Made by a program: the position numbers and the translations under genes | The notes under the pieces: generated by a model | What the model saw: only the letters and a program-made list of their open reading frames with translations | What the model was told of the DNA's origin: nothing | The model's database searches: none | In this document: positions 12,801 through 22,669 of the stretch, piece by piece | Numbering within the stretch: position 1 is the first letter of the stretch | Layout of the letters: each line of letters opens with the position of its first letter | Assembly (NCBI GenBank): GCA_914767715.1 | Contig: OU612069.1 | Location: 8,866,001-8,930,000 of the forward strand | Source of the DNA: Membranipora membranacea | Lineage: Eukaryota > Bryozoa > Gymnolaemata > Cheilostomatida > Membraniporidae | Length of the DNA stretch: 64,000 bases | Reading direction: 5' to 3'

Positions 12801-15800
12801 TTCCTTTGTTATCTCTGAAAGGCTTAATTGAATTATTAAATAGTGATTGGTTTAATTCATTCAAGTTGAAAGATAGGAAGGCAAAGCAGACCCAAAATGT
12901 ATTGTTATTGAACTGAATAGGCCTAGCTATTAATAGGCGTGTGTACCACCTTGGACCAAGCCGTAGCCTTACTTAAAAGTCTGGGGCTAGAGATTTACTC
13001 TCTTATCTGTGTGACCTGATGTTGTTGTTGTTGTTGTTGTTTTCGTTGTGCTGCTTTTTAACAGTATGATGTTTATAGTTATGTTGTTTTTGTTGATTGT
13101 AGAAATACAGTAAACGTGTTTCTGATGATAACACAGTTTGGATTCTGCTGCGTCTATGTGCTATTCATCGCTCAAAATATCAAACTGGTGAGAATTATAT
13201 ATACAATATATTATTCTAGTTTGATCGCTTGACTCATCATCTGAGTTGCTCCCCTTTTTGATATTTCCAAGACTAGGAGGGGGACAACTCAAATGCAAAC
13301 CAAGGGCAGCAGACTTCTTACAAATTGTTATAACAAGATCAAGTTTGTCTACATTCTGGGGACGCTTCCAATCTACTAGTGAGCCAACAGCCATTCGAAG
13401 TTCATGCAAATTTGATCATGATGATACCCATATTTATGTAGTCCCAAACTCCCAGATCAACGTTACCTAGATCATATAAGATCCACTTTGCCTGCATCAT
13501 GAGTTGCTGCCTCTCAAGCTCCGTCTGCTTTCTAGTAGAGAGAGTGCACAATTTGAAACTTGAAATATAGGCAAATTGGATCAATCTATCAATCTAGGCC
13601 TAGTCTGCATGATGGATCTATGTATAGACATATCACACAACATGTGTTCTATTGATCTATGAATTATTATGTCTATGATTTTAAATCAAACATGTTTTGT
13701 ATATTCTTTTCTATTAAAGGTGATAGATAAATGTATAGGAAATGACCCGGATGATCCGGACTATCGTAAGAATTTCCCCATGTCGATTCAGCTGTACGAG
13801 TTGTGCCTGGTGGCTATCCTCGTTCCGTTTGTCTTCATTAAGAACATCAAACACCTGGCGCCGTTCTCAATGCTCGCTAATATCGCCTCACTGATAGGGC
13901 TTGGATTTATATGTGAGTTTATAAATAGATAACTCTTTTTGAAAATTCTATCCTCGGGGAGTAAAAATAAGCTAGAGTTCAGTTTAGGTGGAGACTTAAT
14001 GCTAGCTATTGTCTTGTGGTCAGTTCGCAACGATTATAGCTACCTGGTGTGGGAGTTGGTACAACGGTTTGAGTAATTGATAGCTGGCCATAAGCTTCAC
14101 CATTTCAAGCTTTGGGGAAAAGGCGGACTTTTCCTCCTGTGAATACTTTACTCTCGAATGCTCGCTAATAACGCCTCACTCATCGGTCTTGGATTTTTAA
14201 TATATGTAAGTAGGGAGTCTTGAAATCAATTCATCCTAGAGGAGCAAGTATTGGCTAGAGTAAAGCTAAGTATTGGCTAGAGTAAAGCTAAGCTAGTGAT
14301 TTAATGTTAGCTAGCACAAATTTTACCTACCTAGGGTGGGAGTGTATATAAAGAAAACGATTAACCATTAATTTCACTATTTCAAGATTTGGGGATACGG
14401 CAAACTTTCCTCCAGCGAATACTTTCCTCCTCTATAGTATACAAAATGGCTCTGTCTTGTGTTTGTCACTCACACACAAGACCCCAGACCTATTTTATTT
14501 ATATTGTATTTATATATATATATACTATTTATATATATTGTATTTGTATTGTATATTGTTCCAGGTCACCCCGTCTGTGCATTTTCTTGATCTAAACTGG
14601 AAATCTAATTATTGAGTGATTATTTCTGCTCACTTGGAGGTTGTCTCATCCTGCCTCTTATTATTCATGAAAGGATAACTCATAATACAAACTTTTTGTT
14701 TTGACTCTCTTGGTTACGATTTGAATATTGAGCTGCAGCTGAGCATCGATAATTCTATTTTATATGATTTGTGTTTAAACCATCATCGATCATCTTAAAA
14801 ATTTTGATTATGGGGAAAGCGCAATTAAAGTATGTATCGCATATACCAAATGCTGCAAGAAAACATCATGTATAGAGATAAACCTTAGGTTTAGATCAAT
14901 CACAAGACTGAGCTTGAGATATAGACCAATCACACGCTGGGCCTGACATTTAGACCAATCATAAGTTTGAGCCTGAGGATTACACCAATCAGAACCATTG
15001 CCGTTTCACACCCACTAATTTATCTATTTTACAGTATACTATGTGCTCATCTATGAGCAGCTCAAAGACTACCGACGTCTACCGCTGTTCAATGGATGGG
15101 CCAAACTCCCTTTATATTTTGGCTCTGCAATCTATGCATTCGAGGGGATCGGCGTGGTAAGTTGGCTGTTGGATGGCAAAAGAGCCTACAAATCCGACAA
15201 TGCAACTTTAACCTAAAATCACCAGGAAAATAATTCCAACGTCAACTCTGGAAGTTCCAAATCAATGCATTATGGGATACTGCTGTCTTCATACCCTTCT
15301 TGCAGATTTGTTCATAAAAGCTTGATTGTTGTTGTTTAAAATGTCGGTCAAAAATTGCAAGTCTTTGTCTCTGTCCGAAGACTGAGAAATAAAGGTGCCT
15401 TAAGGGCACAGCCGCCATATTCAGCGCCAAGTTGCTCTCAGTTTGCTGGCAGGTCGGAGCACACCTGGGGCGTCAAATGAGCCCAGTAGTTGGTAGACCG
15501 CAGCGCGCCAGAGGGCATGCGCTCTAGCCAACTGAGCTACCTCCTACTCCATAGATGTTAGTCTCCTCATGACACCTGTTAATATGATGCTGCATTGCTG
15601 CCTCTTAATTCCTGACAATGTTTGAGTGCCGATGTTAGAATTTTGTGACTATTTAGCCAAATTTTGAAGTTTCTAATCTATCACACAACAAGCAAATAAT
15701 ATATGGTTTAGGGGCCAACTTTTGCACTCAATTGTGAAAACCCCTTGGTTCTCATCTTGCTGTTGATTACTGAGTACTAGGTTTTGTGGGGGATCGGGTG

Positions 15801-17951
15801 GGCACCTACATGCCTTGAAGCTGAGAATAACTCGGTGTCGAATACGATGTCAGTACCCTTAATATAGACGCCCTATGGACAGAGATCACAGCATCTGGTT
15901 TGAGCAAACAATACTATAAGTGTCTTTTTCACAGAGACAACAAATTGTGACTTTCTCCTGTTACATTGTAAAAGTTTATTTTTATAGGTTCTTCCTGTTG
16001 AGAACAAGATGAGACACCCAGAAGCGTTCCCCTCTAAGTTTGGAGTATTAAATCTGGGTATGGTTATAGTATGTGTTCTCTACATCACCACCGGGTTCTA
16101 CGGATATATAGAGTTTGGTGAGGACTGCCAGGGCAGTGTCACGTTAAACCTTAAATCATGGTATGTATGAACGATTGATCAAGGTAACTCCTAGACTGGG
16201 ATTCAGTCCAACAATTCGGAGTTATCTACTGAACAGACAACTCAACACAACAACAAACCAAAAACTATCAGCAAATCAAAACCAAAACACAAGCACACGG
16301 GTCTATTCAGAAATGCACAAGTGATACATGAGTAGATAACTCCACAGAAGCAATATCAAACACGACACAGAAATTATCATAATACAGACAAGGCATCGGT
16401 GTTGCCTGAATCCGAGGCTAGGTAGCTCCATAGACTTAATAATACCTACCATAGAGTTATTATATTATAACTCTATGGTAGCTGCTACCCATTGGTGTAG
16501 CAACTCCGAATGCACTTAAACTGGATCAAACCAGATCTAAGTGAATGTTGGCTACTGAAATTGTCACAAAAAAGCTGCTTATAATTGACACATGGTCTAT
16601 GATCGTAGATGTGTGGCGTCTTAGAACCAAGCTTGAGATTAGCTAGATATACTCAGAGCAGTAAATGAGGACTAGAGTTTAGTCTAGCTTTGATAATCCC
16701 AATCTTAATGTGAACTTTATTTCTTTCCCCTGCACAGGTTTGGTATAGTGACACAGGTGATATTCAGTATGTGTATATTTGTATCTTACGGACTTCAGTT
16801 CTACGTTCCCATGGAGATCATCGGTACCAGCTTAGATAAAACTTATCTTGCCCAGAAGTTTGGACCAAAACTGTTTGACTACCTGCTCAGAATTCTATTT
16901 GTGCTTGTTACGTGTAAGTAAATTGGTACATGAAAGTGCCACCACATATACTGTTCACAATGCTGCTCGCTTGAACTTATGAATTTGCCAGCTAAAATTT
17001 CCTCACCTTCTTTCATTACAAGAGTTCTCACCTTAGCTAGGAGCAGGAGGTAGCTCAGTCGGTTAGAACACGTGTTGGAGGTCTCGGGTTCGAATCCCGC
17101 TGCAGTCTATCAACTACTGGGCCCAATTGACCCCCACCCCCCCTTGTGCTCCGACCTACCTTCATTTCTCGGTCTATAGACAGAGACTGACTTGCGATTT
17201 TAACCCAATGCGATGATAGATAAGTTAGGTAGACATTGATTGAGCCAGTATATCCACCTTTGGCAGCCCTGGCTTGGCAGATAAATCAAAATTAAACTCT
17301 ACCATTATCAGCTTCAAGGCCTATTGGCTATGATCAGAAGGTCATTGCCAATAGCTGATGAGTGCCTATTCCCGTTTTGGCACTTTAGGAGCTTCACACT
17401 TTAGGAGGTCATTTATGGTTCCATATTTCTAATTAGAACTAACTAAACTTGAATACATCACACTCTCAATAAGGACATCTTGCTGACATCTTGCTGACAT
17501 CTTGCTGACATCTTGCTGACATCTTGCTAACATCTTGCTAACATCTTGACAGCCAGCCAAAAGCTTCTGATTCTTTTTTGGTGAATAGTAATACCGATAC
17601 CTTTTCTCAGGTTTCTTAATTCAACCATGCTTCAGCTTTTTGTCAGGAATGTCGCTTACATTCTCAGCATAATTCTACTCACTCTGTTTTGTAGTTGCTG
17701 TAGCTGCTGTTGTTGATTCTAACTTGGACCTACTGATAGCTATAATCGGCAGTGTGGCCTCCGCAGCTCTTGCCCTCATCTTCCCAGCTCTACTAGATAT
17801 CGTCACGTTCTGGCCTGACCGGCACGGGGACAAACTGTACTGGGTCAAGTTTACTAAGAACGTCTGCATCGCAGTGTTCGGCCTCACAGGTTTTATATTT
17901 GGCACTTTTACCGCAATTCAGCAACTCGTTCAGAAGCTCAGTCATCACTGA
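6840..17951 (+). CDS. SLC36-type proton-coupled amino acid transporter, complete, 10 exons, 501 aa
   Basis: Exons: 6840-7066, 7700-7790, 9046-9134, 10634-10726, 13103-13187, 13720-13912, 15035-15156, 15988-16160, 16738-16913, 17695-17951. Every junction is GT-AG and keeps phase. The product starts with a polar cytosolic tail of about 75 residues (with DEKSPLLASS, lysosomal-sorting-like). It continues with the AAAP core: IIKGNVGTGILAMP (TM1), ICVHCMHLLV, QFGFCCVYVLFIAQN, LYELCLVAILVPFVF, PLYFGSAIYAFEGIGV, LPVENKMRHPEAFP, YGYIEFG, FYVPMEII and a C-terminal hydrophobic pair ending QKLSHH. About eleven membrane spans are expected, and the length fits SLC36/PAT transporters, which cotransport protons with small amino acids. 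The intron after exon 6 contains a duplicate of that exon's tail and donor (see 13865-14430). Introns hold MITEs and three SINEs. Which human paralogue it matches best is not decidable by eye. Confidence 0.93.
7844..8087. mobile_element. TTAA-flanked MITE, family E copy 1
   Basis: The left end is TTAAAGACTACTCAAAGACC and the right end is CTTTGGGTAGTCTTTAA, inverted repeats with TTAA at both edges. Related copies lie at about 21763-22020 and 51448-51653, sharing GGCAGTTGCTTATGATAAAG, a GATGGTGG segment and CCCATAAGGGAAGG. It lies in SLC36 intron 2, about 50 bp after the donor. Confidence 0.75.
8640..8822 (-). mobile_element. tRNA-derived SINE, family 1
   Basis: Read on the minus strand this starts with a tRNA-like head (GGAGGTGGCTTAGTTGATTC, an A-box-like segment) and a B-box-like GGGTTTGACTCCC. 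The common tail follows: CTGCAGACCATCGACTACTG, then GACCTGCCTGCAAACAGAGA. The same tail occurs at 10.4, 15.4, 17.0 and 35.0 kb, so this is a dispersed SINE and not a working tRNA gene. Confidence 0.7.
10378..10530 (+). mobile_element. tRNA-derived SINE, family 1
   Basis: The A-box-like word is GGTGGCTCAGTTGG and the B-box-like word is GGGTTAGAATCCC. The family tail follows: CTGCAGTCCATCGACTACTG, then CTACGACCTGCCTGCAAACA. It lies in the intron just before SLC36 exon 4 and supplies some of the open reading frame seen there, which is therefore not an independent gene. Confidence 0.75.
10752..11078. mobile_element. MITE, family C copy 1
   Basis: The element starts AAGGGTCATTCCTAGTCG and ends near CTAGTTTGACTGTCACTTAA. 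It shares with copies at 42287-42607 and 50160-50457 the words TTGTGAGTTCATAGGGCA, CACTATGATCCACTATGATC, GACTTTGCAGCAGTTTTACT and CCTAATGACTTTTCAGCC. Terminal inverted repeats are of the form AAGGGTCAGTCCTATTAG. It has no coding sequence. Confidence 0.75.
11223..11285. repeat. Near-perfect hairpin, stem about 29 bp
   Basis: The left arm GAGCCAGACTCTAGCAGGTA continues TCACTCACT. After a very short loop, the right arm returns as TACCTGCTAGAGTCTGGCTC with one mismatch in the stem. The flanks (TCTTTCAAT before, TCTAATTGAAAGA after) suggest it is the core of a small fold-back element also represented near 6.4 kb. Confidence 0.6.
13865..14430 (+). repeat. Tandem duplication covering the tail and donor of SLC36 exon 6
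   Basis: Unit 1 begins inside exon 6 (TCTCAATGCTCGCTAATATC) and runs to about 14155. Unit 2 starts TCTCGAATGCTCGCTAATAA and runs to about 14430. Both contain the end of the exon (encoding MLANIASLIGLGF in the real copy, MLANNASLIGLGF in the second), a splice donor, GCTAGAGT-rich intron sequence and the matching ends TTTCAAGCTTTGGGG / TTTCAAGATTTGGGG. The second copy has its own GTAAGT donor but no obvious acceptor, so it looks like a decayed exon tail. Confidence 0.7.
15420..15547 (-). mobile_element. tRNA-derived SINE, family 1
   Basis: On the minus strand it reads GGAGGTAGCTCAGTTGGCTA (A-box-like), and the family tail CAACTACTGGGC and GTGCTCCGACCTGCCAGCAA follows. The middle, including the B box, is altered. 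It lies between SLC36 exons 7 and 8. Confidence 0.65.
17042..17185 (+). mobile_element. tRNA-derived SINE, family 1, best preserved copy
   Basis: It has an intact A box in GGTAGCTCAGTCGGTTAG and an intact B box in GGTTCGAATCCC, then the tail CTGCAGTCTATCAACTACTG and GTGCTCCGACCTACC. The head is tRNA-like, but the anticodon arm is shortened and a SINE body follows, so it is not a functional tRNA. Confidence 0.75.
17474..17550 (+). repeat. 11-bp minisatellite in the last SLC36 intron
   Basis: The unit GACATCTTGCT is repeated seven times in tandem. The last two or so copies carry AACATCTTGCT. It lies about 145 bp upstream of the exon 10 acceptor. Confidence 0.9.
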
Positions 17952-18290
17952 GACTAAGGAGTTAGAGTAATCTGCTTTCCACTCAAAAATCAACCTTGGC
18001 CTAATTCTGACCTATATTACAGACACTATTGGTTGTTGGTTGGGATTCTGTTTATGTAGGAGGGGATAACTCCTATATAGTGAGACGACATTATATATAT
18101 GAATATGAGACTGTTGCATCTCCTTGCATAGACATACAGGTCCACAACACCAGATCATAGTTCAATGAGATTTCTCTGTTCTTGTGAGTTCTCAACACCC
18201 CGCAGGACTGGATATGAGTCGGTAGATTGTTGGCTCTCTGAAAGCCTGGGGTCACAATGAAAAACACTTCTATGTGACACAATGGACCAG

Positions 18291-18387
18291 TAGATCAAGT
18301 TTGATCCATTTTGCCAGCGTTGGAATTGCCCCCTGTCAGTAGAGCGGGGTGATTCCAATGCTGGCAAAATGGATAGAACTTGATCTA
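18291..18387. mobile_element. Small palindromic MITE, family J copy 1
   Basis: The left end is TAGATCAAGTTTGATCCATT and the right end is AATGGATAGAACTTGATCTA. Inner words CCAGCGTTGGAATTGCCCC and GTGATTCCAATGCTGG pair as inverted repeats around a CTGTCAGTAGAG centre. Copies occur at 59516-59642, 60088-60184 and 60831-60942. TA at both edges fits a Tc1/mariner-like target. Confidence 0.75.
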
Positions 18388-18959
18388 TGGACCAGTCTAA
18401 CCTTGAGACGTATCAAATATATTTTATTTCAATTCACTGGAGCATCAATATTATAACTCACCGTTACCTTGCACAATGTGGAATAACTATTTTATTACCA
18501 ACGATATTTTTCGGGAAAAAATACTATAGCTGCAGATTCTTCCTTGCATAATACTCTAGCGATCTTGTGGTCTTATTACAACACAGCTCAATTGAATAAT
18601 TCCATATTTTCAAATATAAATAAACTATACATTTACCAATTTTCAAGTTGCACTGTTTTAGAGCAAAGTAGCTGTTGGATGCTTTTCATTTTTATATTCA
18701 CATTAGTAAGGCACTACTTGCGGAAGCTATGGTTTTCATGTGGTCGCAATTACATGCATTATTCTAGCAACAAAATGCAAAAATCACGCCACGTCATTTT
18801 GTTCGGAGATATAATCCTTAAAGTGACGTAGATATAAAAAAGACGCAAAGCAAATTTTATTGTATTATATTTTTTTAATTTGTGTATACCTGATGATATT
18901 ATATTACAATATATATCGATACCCTTCATCAGCATGATGCATATGAGATAATATCCTAC

Positions 18960-19640
18960 GATATGTAAGGAGTAATACTGCTCCAGGCTAATCTTCCTCC
19001 TGTGAGCCGTCTTATTCATATAACCTTAGTTTTTTTTTCTAGACTGGTTGGGGATGTATGACGACCCCTCAATTCAAATCAAAGATACTGAGGCTAAATT
19101 TCTTTACTCAAGCTGCACCGGTCAGCAATACACCTACTATAGTGATAGCTATTCATGTCATCAGGGCCCCCCCCCCCTTACAGAGCTGGAAGAAATAAAA
19201 TCCTGCTATATGCAAGGAGGTACACTGCTCCGGGCTAGTTTTACTCCTAGGTATTGGAATAGTCTGATTTATTCATGTAACCTTAGTATCTCTCCTAGTC
19301 AATTCGGAGAGTTTATGATCACCTCCAATTCAAATCAAAGATACTAAGGCTACATTTCTTTACTCAAGCTGCATAGGTCAGCGATACACCTACTATAGTG
19401 ATATAGTTATTCGTTTCATTAAGTCCCTCCCCCTATCACCCCCCTTACTGAGCTAGATGAAATAAAATCCTGCTATATGTAAGGAGGTGCAATGCTCCGG
19501 TCTGATTTTACTTAGGTGAGTTGATAGAGACTGTATTGATATAATGGCCTTAGTATCTTTCCTAGTCAATTCGGAGATTTTATGATCACCTCTAATCCAA
19601 ATTTGAGACATTAAGGCTATAGAAAATAACGTGAGCTGAG
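18960..19640 (+). repeat. Three tandem units of about 260 bp
   Basis: The landmark word AAGGAGGTACACTGCTCCGG recurs with changes near 18968, 19215 and 19481. The companion word CAATTCAAATCAAAGATACT also recurs, followed by CTCAAGCTGCACCGGTCAGC. Units differ by substitutions and small indels and contain stops in all frames. This looks like a local satellite-like expansion and not a gene. Confidence 0.7.
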
Positions 19641-20356
19641 TTGACCAGATATACGAGTAGCTATTTGTGTTACCGAGTCTTCCCTCTGAGATGTAGTAGT
19701 AGTATTCTATTTTATTTAAATTAAAACACGGAAAAAAAGTACCTCTGTTTGCAGGCAAATTGTTGAGTTAACATGGTGAATCACTGGTAAACACAGGATG
19801 AAATTTTGGAAGTTCTGCGGGCAAGAAGATAAAATTGTTTTGGTTAAAGGCTAAGGCTGAATACCAAGAATATTTTCTTGAAAAAGTGAAATTGATTGCA
19901 TCTGCAGTATTTACAGGAAAAAAGCACCTCTGTTAAAAGAAAAATTGTCGAATTAGCAGTAATAACAAGATGAATGCAGTGGTCGAAAACGTATTGGCAA
20001 GAAAATACAAGTTTCATATTGGTCATAGACTGTTAATGGATAACAAGAATAATTCCTGATTAGTTAAAATATTATGATGGTATGATGCAGTATAAACAGG
20101 ATGAATATATTATACGATATTTATAAGTGACCATGGACGTATAATAAAAGTTTGTGATAATGCGGGGGGGGGGGGGGTATATTATAATAGTGTACCGGGC
20201 TGGGTAAGTTAAAGATGTTTGCAGTGGATGGATTGTTCTTCGGGATGCCTCATTTGGCTTTCGGAAAAGAAAAGAAAAATATAATATTAGTTAACATGAG
20301 TTAATTGATCCTGGGATTATGATCTATTGGTTGTTATGTGTAGGGTGCCCTTGAGG

Positions 20357-20665
20357 TCATAATCTTCCACTAGCTGCCACATATGTCAGGATACCAGTGT
20401 AGTTGCATATCTCCGGGTTGGTGATTTCTCTTAGGCACTTGTGGTTCTTGCAATGGTATAGATAGTGTCTGGGTGTTTCATCTTCCTCAAGGCAAGTGCA
20501 TGTTGGTGTGAATGTCAGGCCAAGTCTATAGAGATGGCTCTGCAGGTTGATGTGTCCAGTAAGTAGCCCCACTGCTTGACGTCTGCTGATTGTTAGTGGG
20601 AGGGGATACCTCTCTAAATGTAGAGGATCAAGCTCGTGGAGGGGATCAAGCTGAGATTGTTGCAA
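20357..20665 (-). pseudogene. Non-LTR retrotransposon fragment (C-terminal end of ORF2, RNase H-side)
   Basis: A 102-codon open stretch contains ISRRQAVGLLTGHINLQSHL, then RLGLTFTPTCTCLEEDETP and RHYLYHC. That is the usual end of I/Jockey-type reverse transcriptase polyproteins: a conserved RRxxxxLLTGH segment followed by a Cys/His pattern, CxCxxEDETxxHxxxxC. No reverse transcriptase core is visible upstream, so this is a 5'-truncated, dead copy. Family placement is from motif resemblance only. Confidence 0.75.
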
Positions 20666-21328
20666 GACAGTTGTAATGTGATATCTTTGGAAATATTAAT
20701 GGTGGACATAAGTCTGAGATTTTGGCTGTACATGTTATCATTGGACTAACATTTTGATAAAATCTTGGATATTTGGCAATCAATTTTTAACAACAATCTT
20801 AGAAGTTGTAACATTATTGTGCACTGCTGCAAGACTCCTACCACAAAATTTGATGCAATTGTGAACCACAAAACTACAAGACTGGTAGGATAGTTCCAAG
20901 AGCATTGCAAGGCCTTGTAAGAGTCTTGAGGCTCTTGGGATTGTGTTCTGTAATTGTGCACTAGCCTTTAATGTATTTCCAGCATGTCTTGTCAAAATTA
21001 TCTTCTATTCTAACTAACATCAGGGGTGTGGATGATATACACTCAGGTTATCGATAATAATAATAATATTAATTTTGAAAGCTGACAATCGAAAGTATAA
21101 TTACTCCTTCAATGGCAAGTTGTATCAGTGAGCAAAAGAAATTAACACAAGCACCAATATCCCTGAGGGTTGATTGGTCCAAAGCAACTGGAGGTGCGCT
21201 CTGGACACAAGGCGGCTATGGATATTTATATATATATATAATATAGGCCTTGACTATCTGGTATTACAACTAAGAGTAGTGAATAGCGGCAATCTAAATA
21301 GAGCCATCAACCCATCTTTTTTGGGGAT

Positions 21329-21490
21329 GGTGAGATGGCGCGATCAGGTTAGCGCGCTTGCTATTCACTGGCAGGCGATTAGCGCCGCAGAAGGTGTGGG
21401 TTCAAGTCCCACTGGGGGAGCTTTCAGGGTTGATTGTACCAGCCCCCAGCACCCTCGGGTGTATACCTCTCCCAGTATAGAGGGTAAATT
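21329..21490 (+). mobile_element. tRNA-derived SINE, family 2
   Basis: The head GATGGCGCGATCAGGTTAGC resembles a tRNA A box, and GGTTCAAGTCCCACTGGGGG resembles a B box and T arm. A tail with CAGCCCCCAGCACCCTCGGG follows. The flanking word GAGTAGTGAATAGCGG is shared upstream with the copy at 55546-55700. It differs from family 1. Confidence 0.7.
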
Positions 21491-21762
21491 ATCCCCATAT
21501 TTTAAACTCCAGGCAATAAACTGGTAAAAATAAATCAAATTACATAACTAACTAAATAAATCTCTGCTCGAACAAAGATATCCAATAAGTTTCAAAATAT
21601 CTGACGCAGTACAACAAATTTAACTTCTTGTTTGCAACAATTGCTAGAAGTATATTCTCAGTCAATGAAGTGAACACACAAAATAAGGAATCAGAACTAT
21701 TTGATAACTGAATTAGTTTGAGGAGATAAAATGTTCATGATCGTCGATCTATCAGTCATATA

Positions 21763-22020
21763 TTAAAGACCACCCAAAGAGCGAAGCATGTCATAGTCAG
21801 GCAGTTACTTATGATAAAGTTTTGACAGATTTGCATGGTAAAAAGTTCAATGCTCTTCTTGGCATGAATTATTGATGGTGGGAAAAGTGCCTTCCATAAG
21901 GGAAGGTAACTCTCATTCTCTGCATTATGATGCCACAATCACCCGGATGTCCAATACAACAAAAAAGCACTTCCTGGAGACTGTGACATCATAATGCAGA
22001 GAGTGAGAGTTGCCTTCAAT
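21763..22020. mobile_element. TTAA-type MITE, family E copy 2 (right end degraded)
   Basis: It starts TTAAAGACCACCCAAAGAGC and shares GTCATAGTCAGGCAGTTACT, TTGATGGTGGGAAAAGTGCC and CCATAAGGGAAGGTAACTCT with copy 1 at 7844-8087. The right terminus is not preserved. Confidence 0.65.
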
Positions 22021-22463
22021 CAATTATGGAAGGTGTCAGTATTGAAAATAGGAAATCCAGTGATGCTACAATTCAGGTTCCGCAGATGCCAGATGGTACA
22101 ATTAGATGTTCAAACAAATGTACCAAGTAGCCTCCATGGTATATAGCAATCATCAGATAAAACTGCAAGCAGCGTAGCACAGAAGATATCAATCAATGAA
22201 GTAATGATAACAACAGATTTTGTTTATCTGATGTCACAGATCACAACTCAAAGATCATCCATTACAACACACCACAAAAATAGACATACGAGCTAAAAAA
22301 AGAAATAGTAAAGACTGAGGACTAAATGACGATAAACAACGACAGACCGGAATACTATAGCATAACCGCAATAATATTAACATTAATTAAGTTATGAGGA
22401 AAGGGCGGTCAGCAAAGACCTGCATCATTTTTTAGAACAATCGGGGTTGTTTTTGTTAATTAA

Positions 22464-22530
22464 CCAATCGAAACCCTGTATTTCTGAACCCTCCACAACT
22501 ATAAAAGGGGGCCAAGGTCAGATTTCCAGT
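22464..22530 (+). promoter_or_regulatory. Orphan promoter-like block: CCAAT box plus TATA box
   Basis: CCAAT lies at 22464-22468 and TATAAAAG at 22500-22507, about 35 bp apart. That is a classical arrangement, predicting initiation near 22530-22540. The transcript could run to the GTGAGT donor at about 22663 and rejoin at an exon-like block, 22917-22967, bounded by TTTTTCAG and GTAAGA. The only ATG of the first part gives a short reading frame that stops in the second block. So this is either a non-coding transcript, a 5' UTR or chance. Confidence 0.35.
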
Positions 22531-22669
22531 AGCACGAACTATTAAAAGATCATTTTTCTATAAGAGCGAATAGCAGAGGTAGAGGACTGGTGCCAACAAG
22601 AACCCAGATATACTGCAAAAAACGCAGAACACACATTGACGTGGACTCATCGATATTATGATCGTGAGT

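Larger units (their letters stand above)
17952..22460. other. Gene-poor, repeat-rich spacer downstream of SLC36
   Basis: The SLC36 3' end lies here; an AATAAA-like signal occurs near 18615 but the true site is not certain. The rest holds the repeats listed separately: a palindromic J element, the 260-bp tandem array, a retrotransposon fragment, a SINE and an E-type MITE. A poly-G run lies at about 20163-20177. I see no convincing host exon. Confidence 0.5.

Noticed and set aside
17042-17115. Possible functional tRNA gene
   Set aside because: The A and B boxes are good, but the arms do not close into a full cloverleaf and the sequence continues into a dispersed SINE tail found at four other places.
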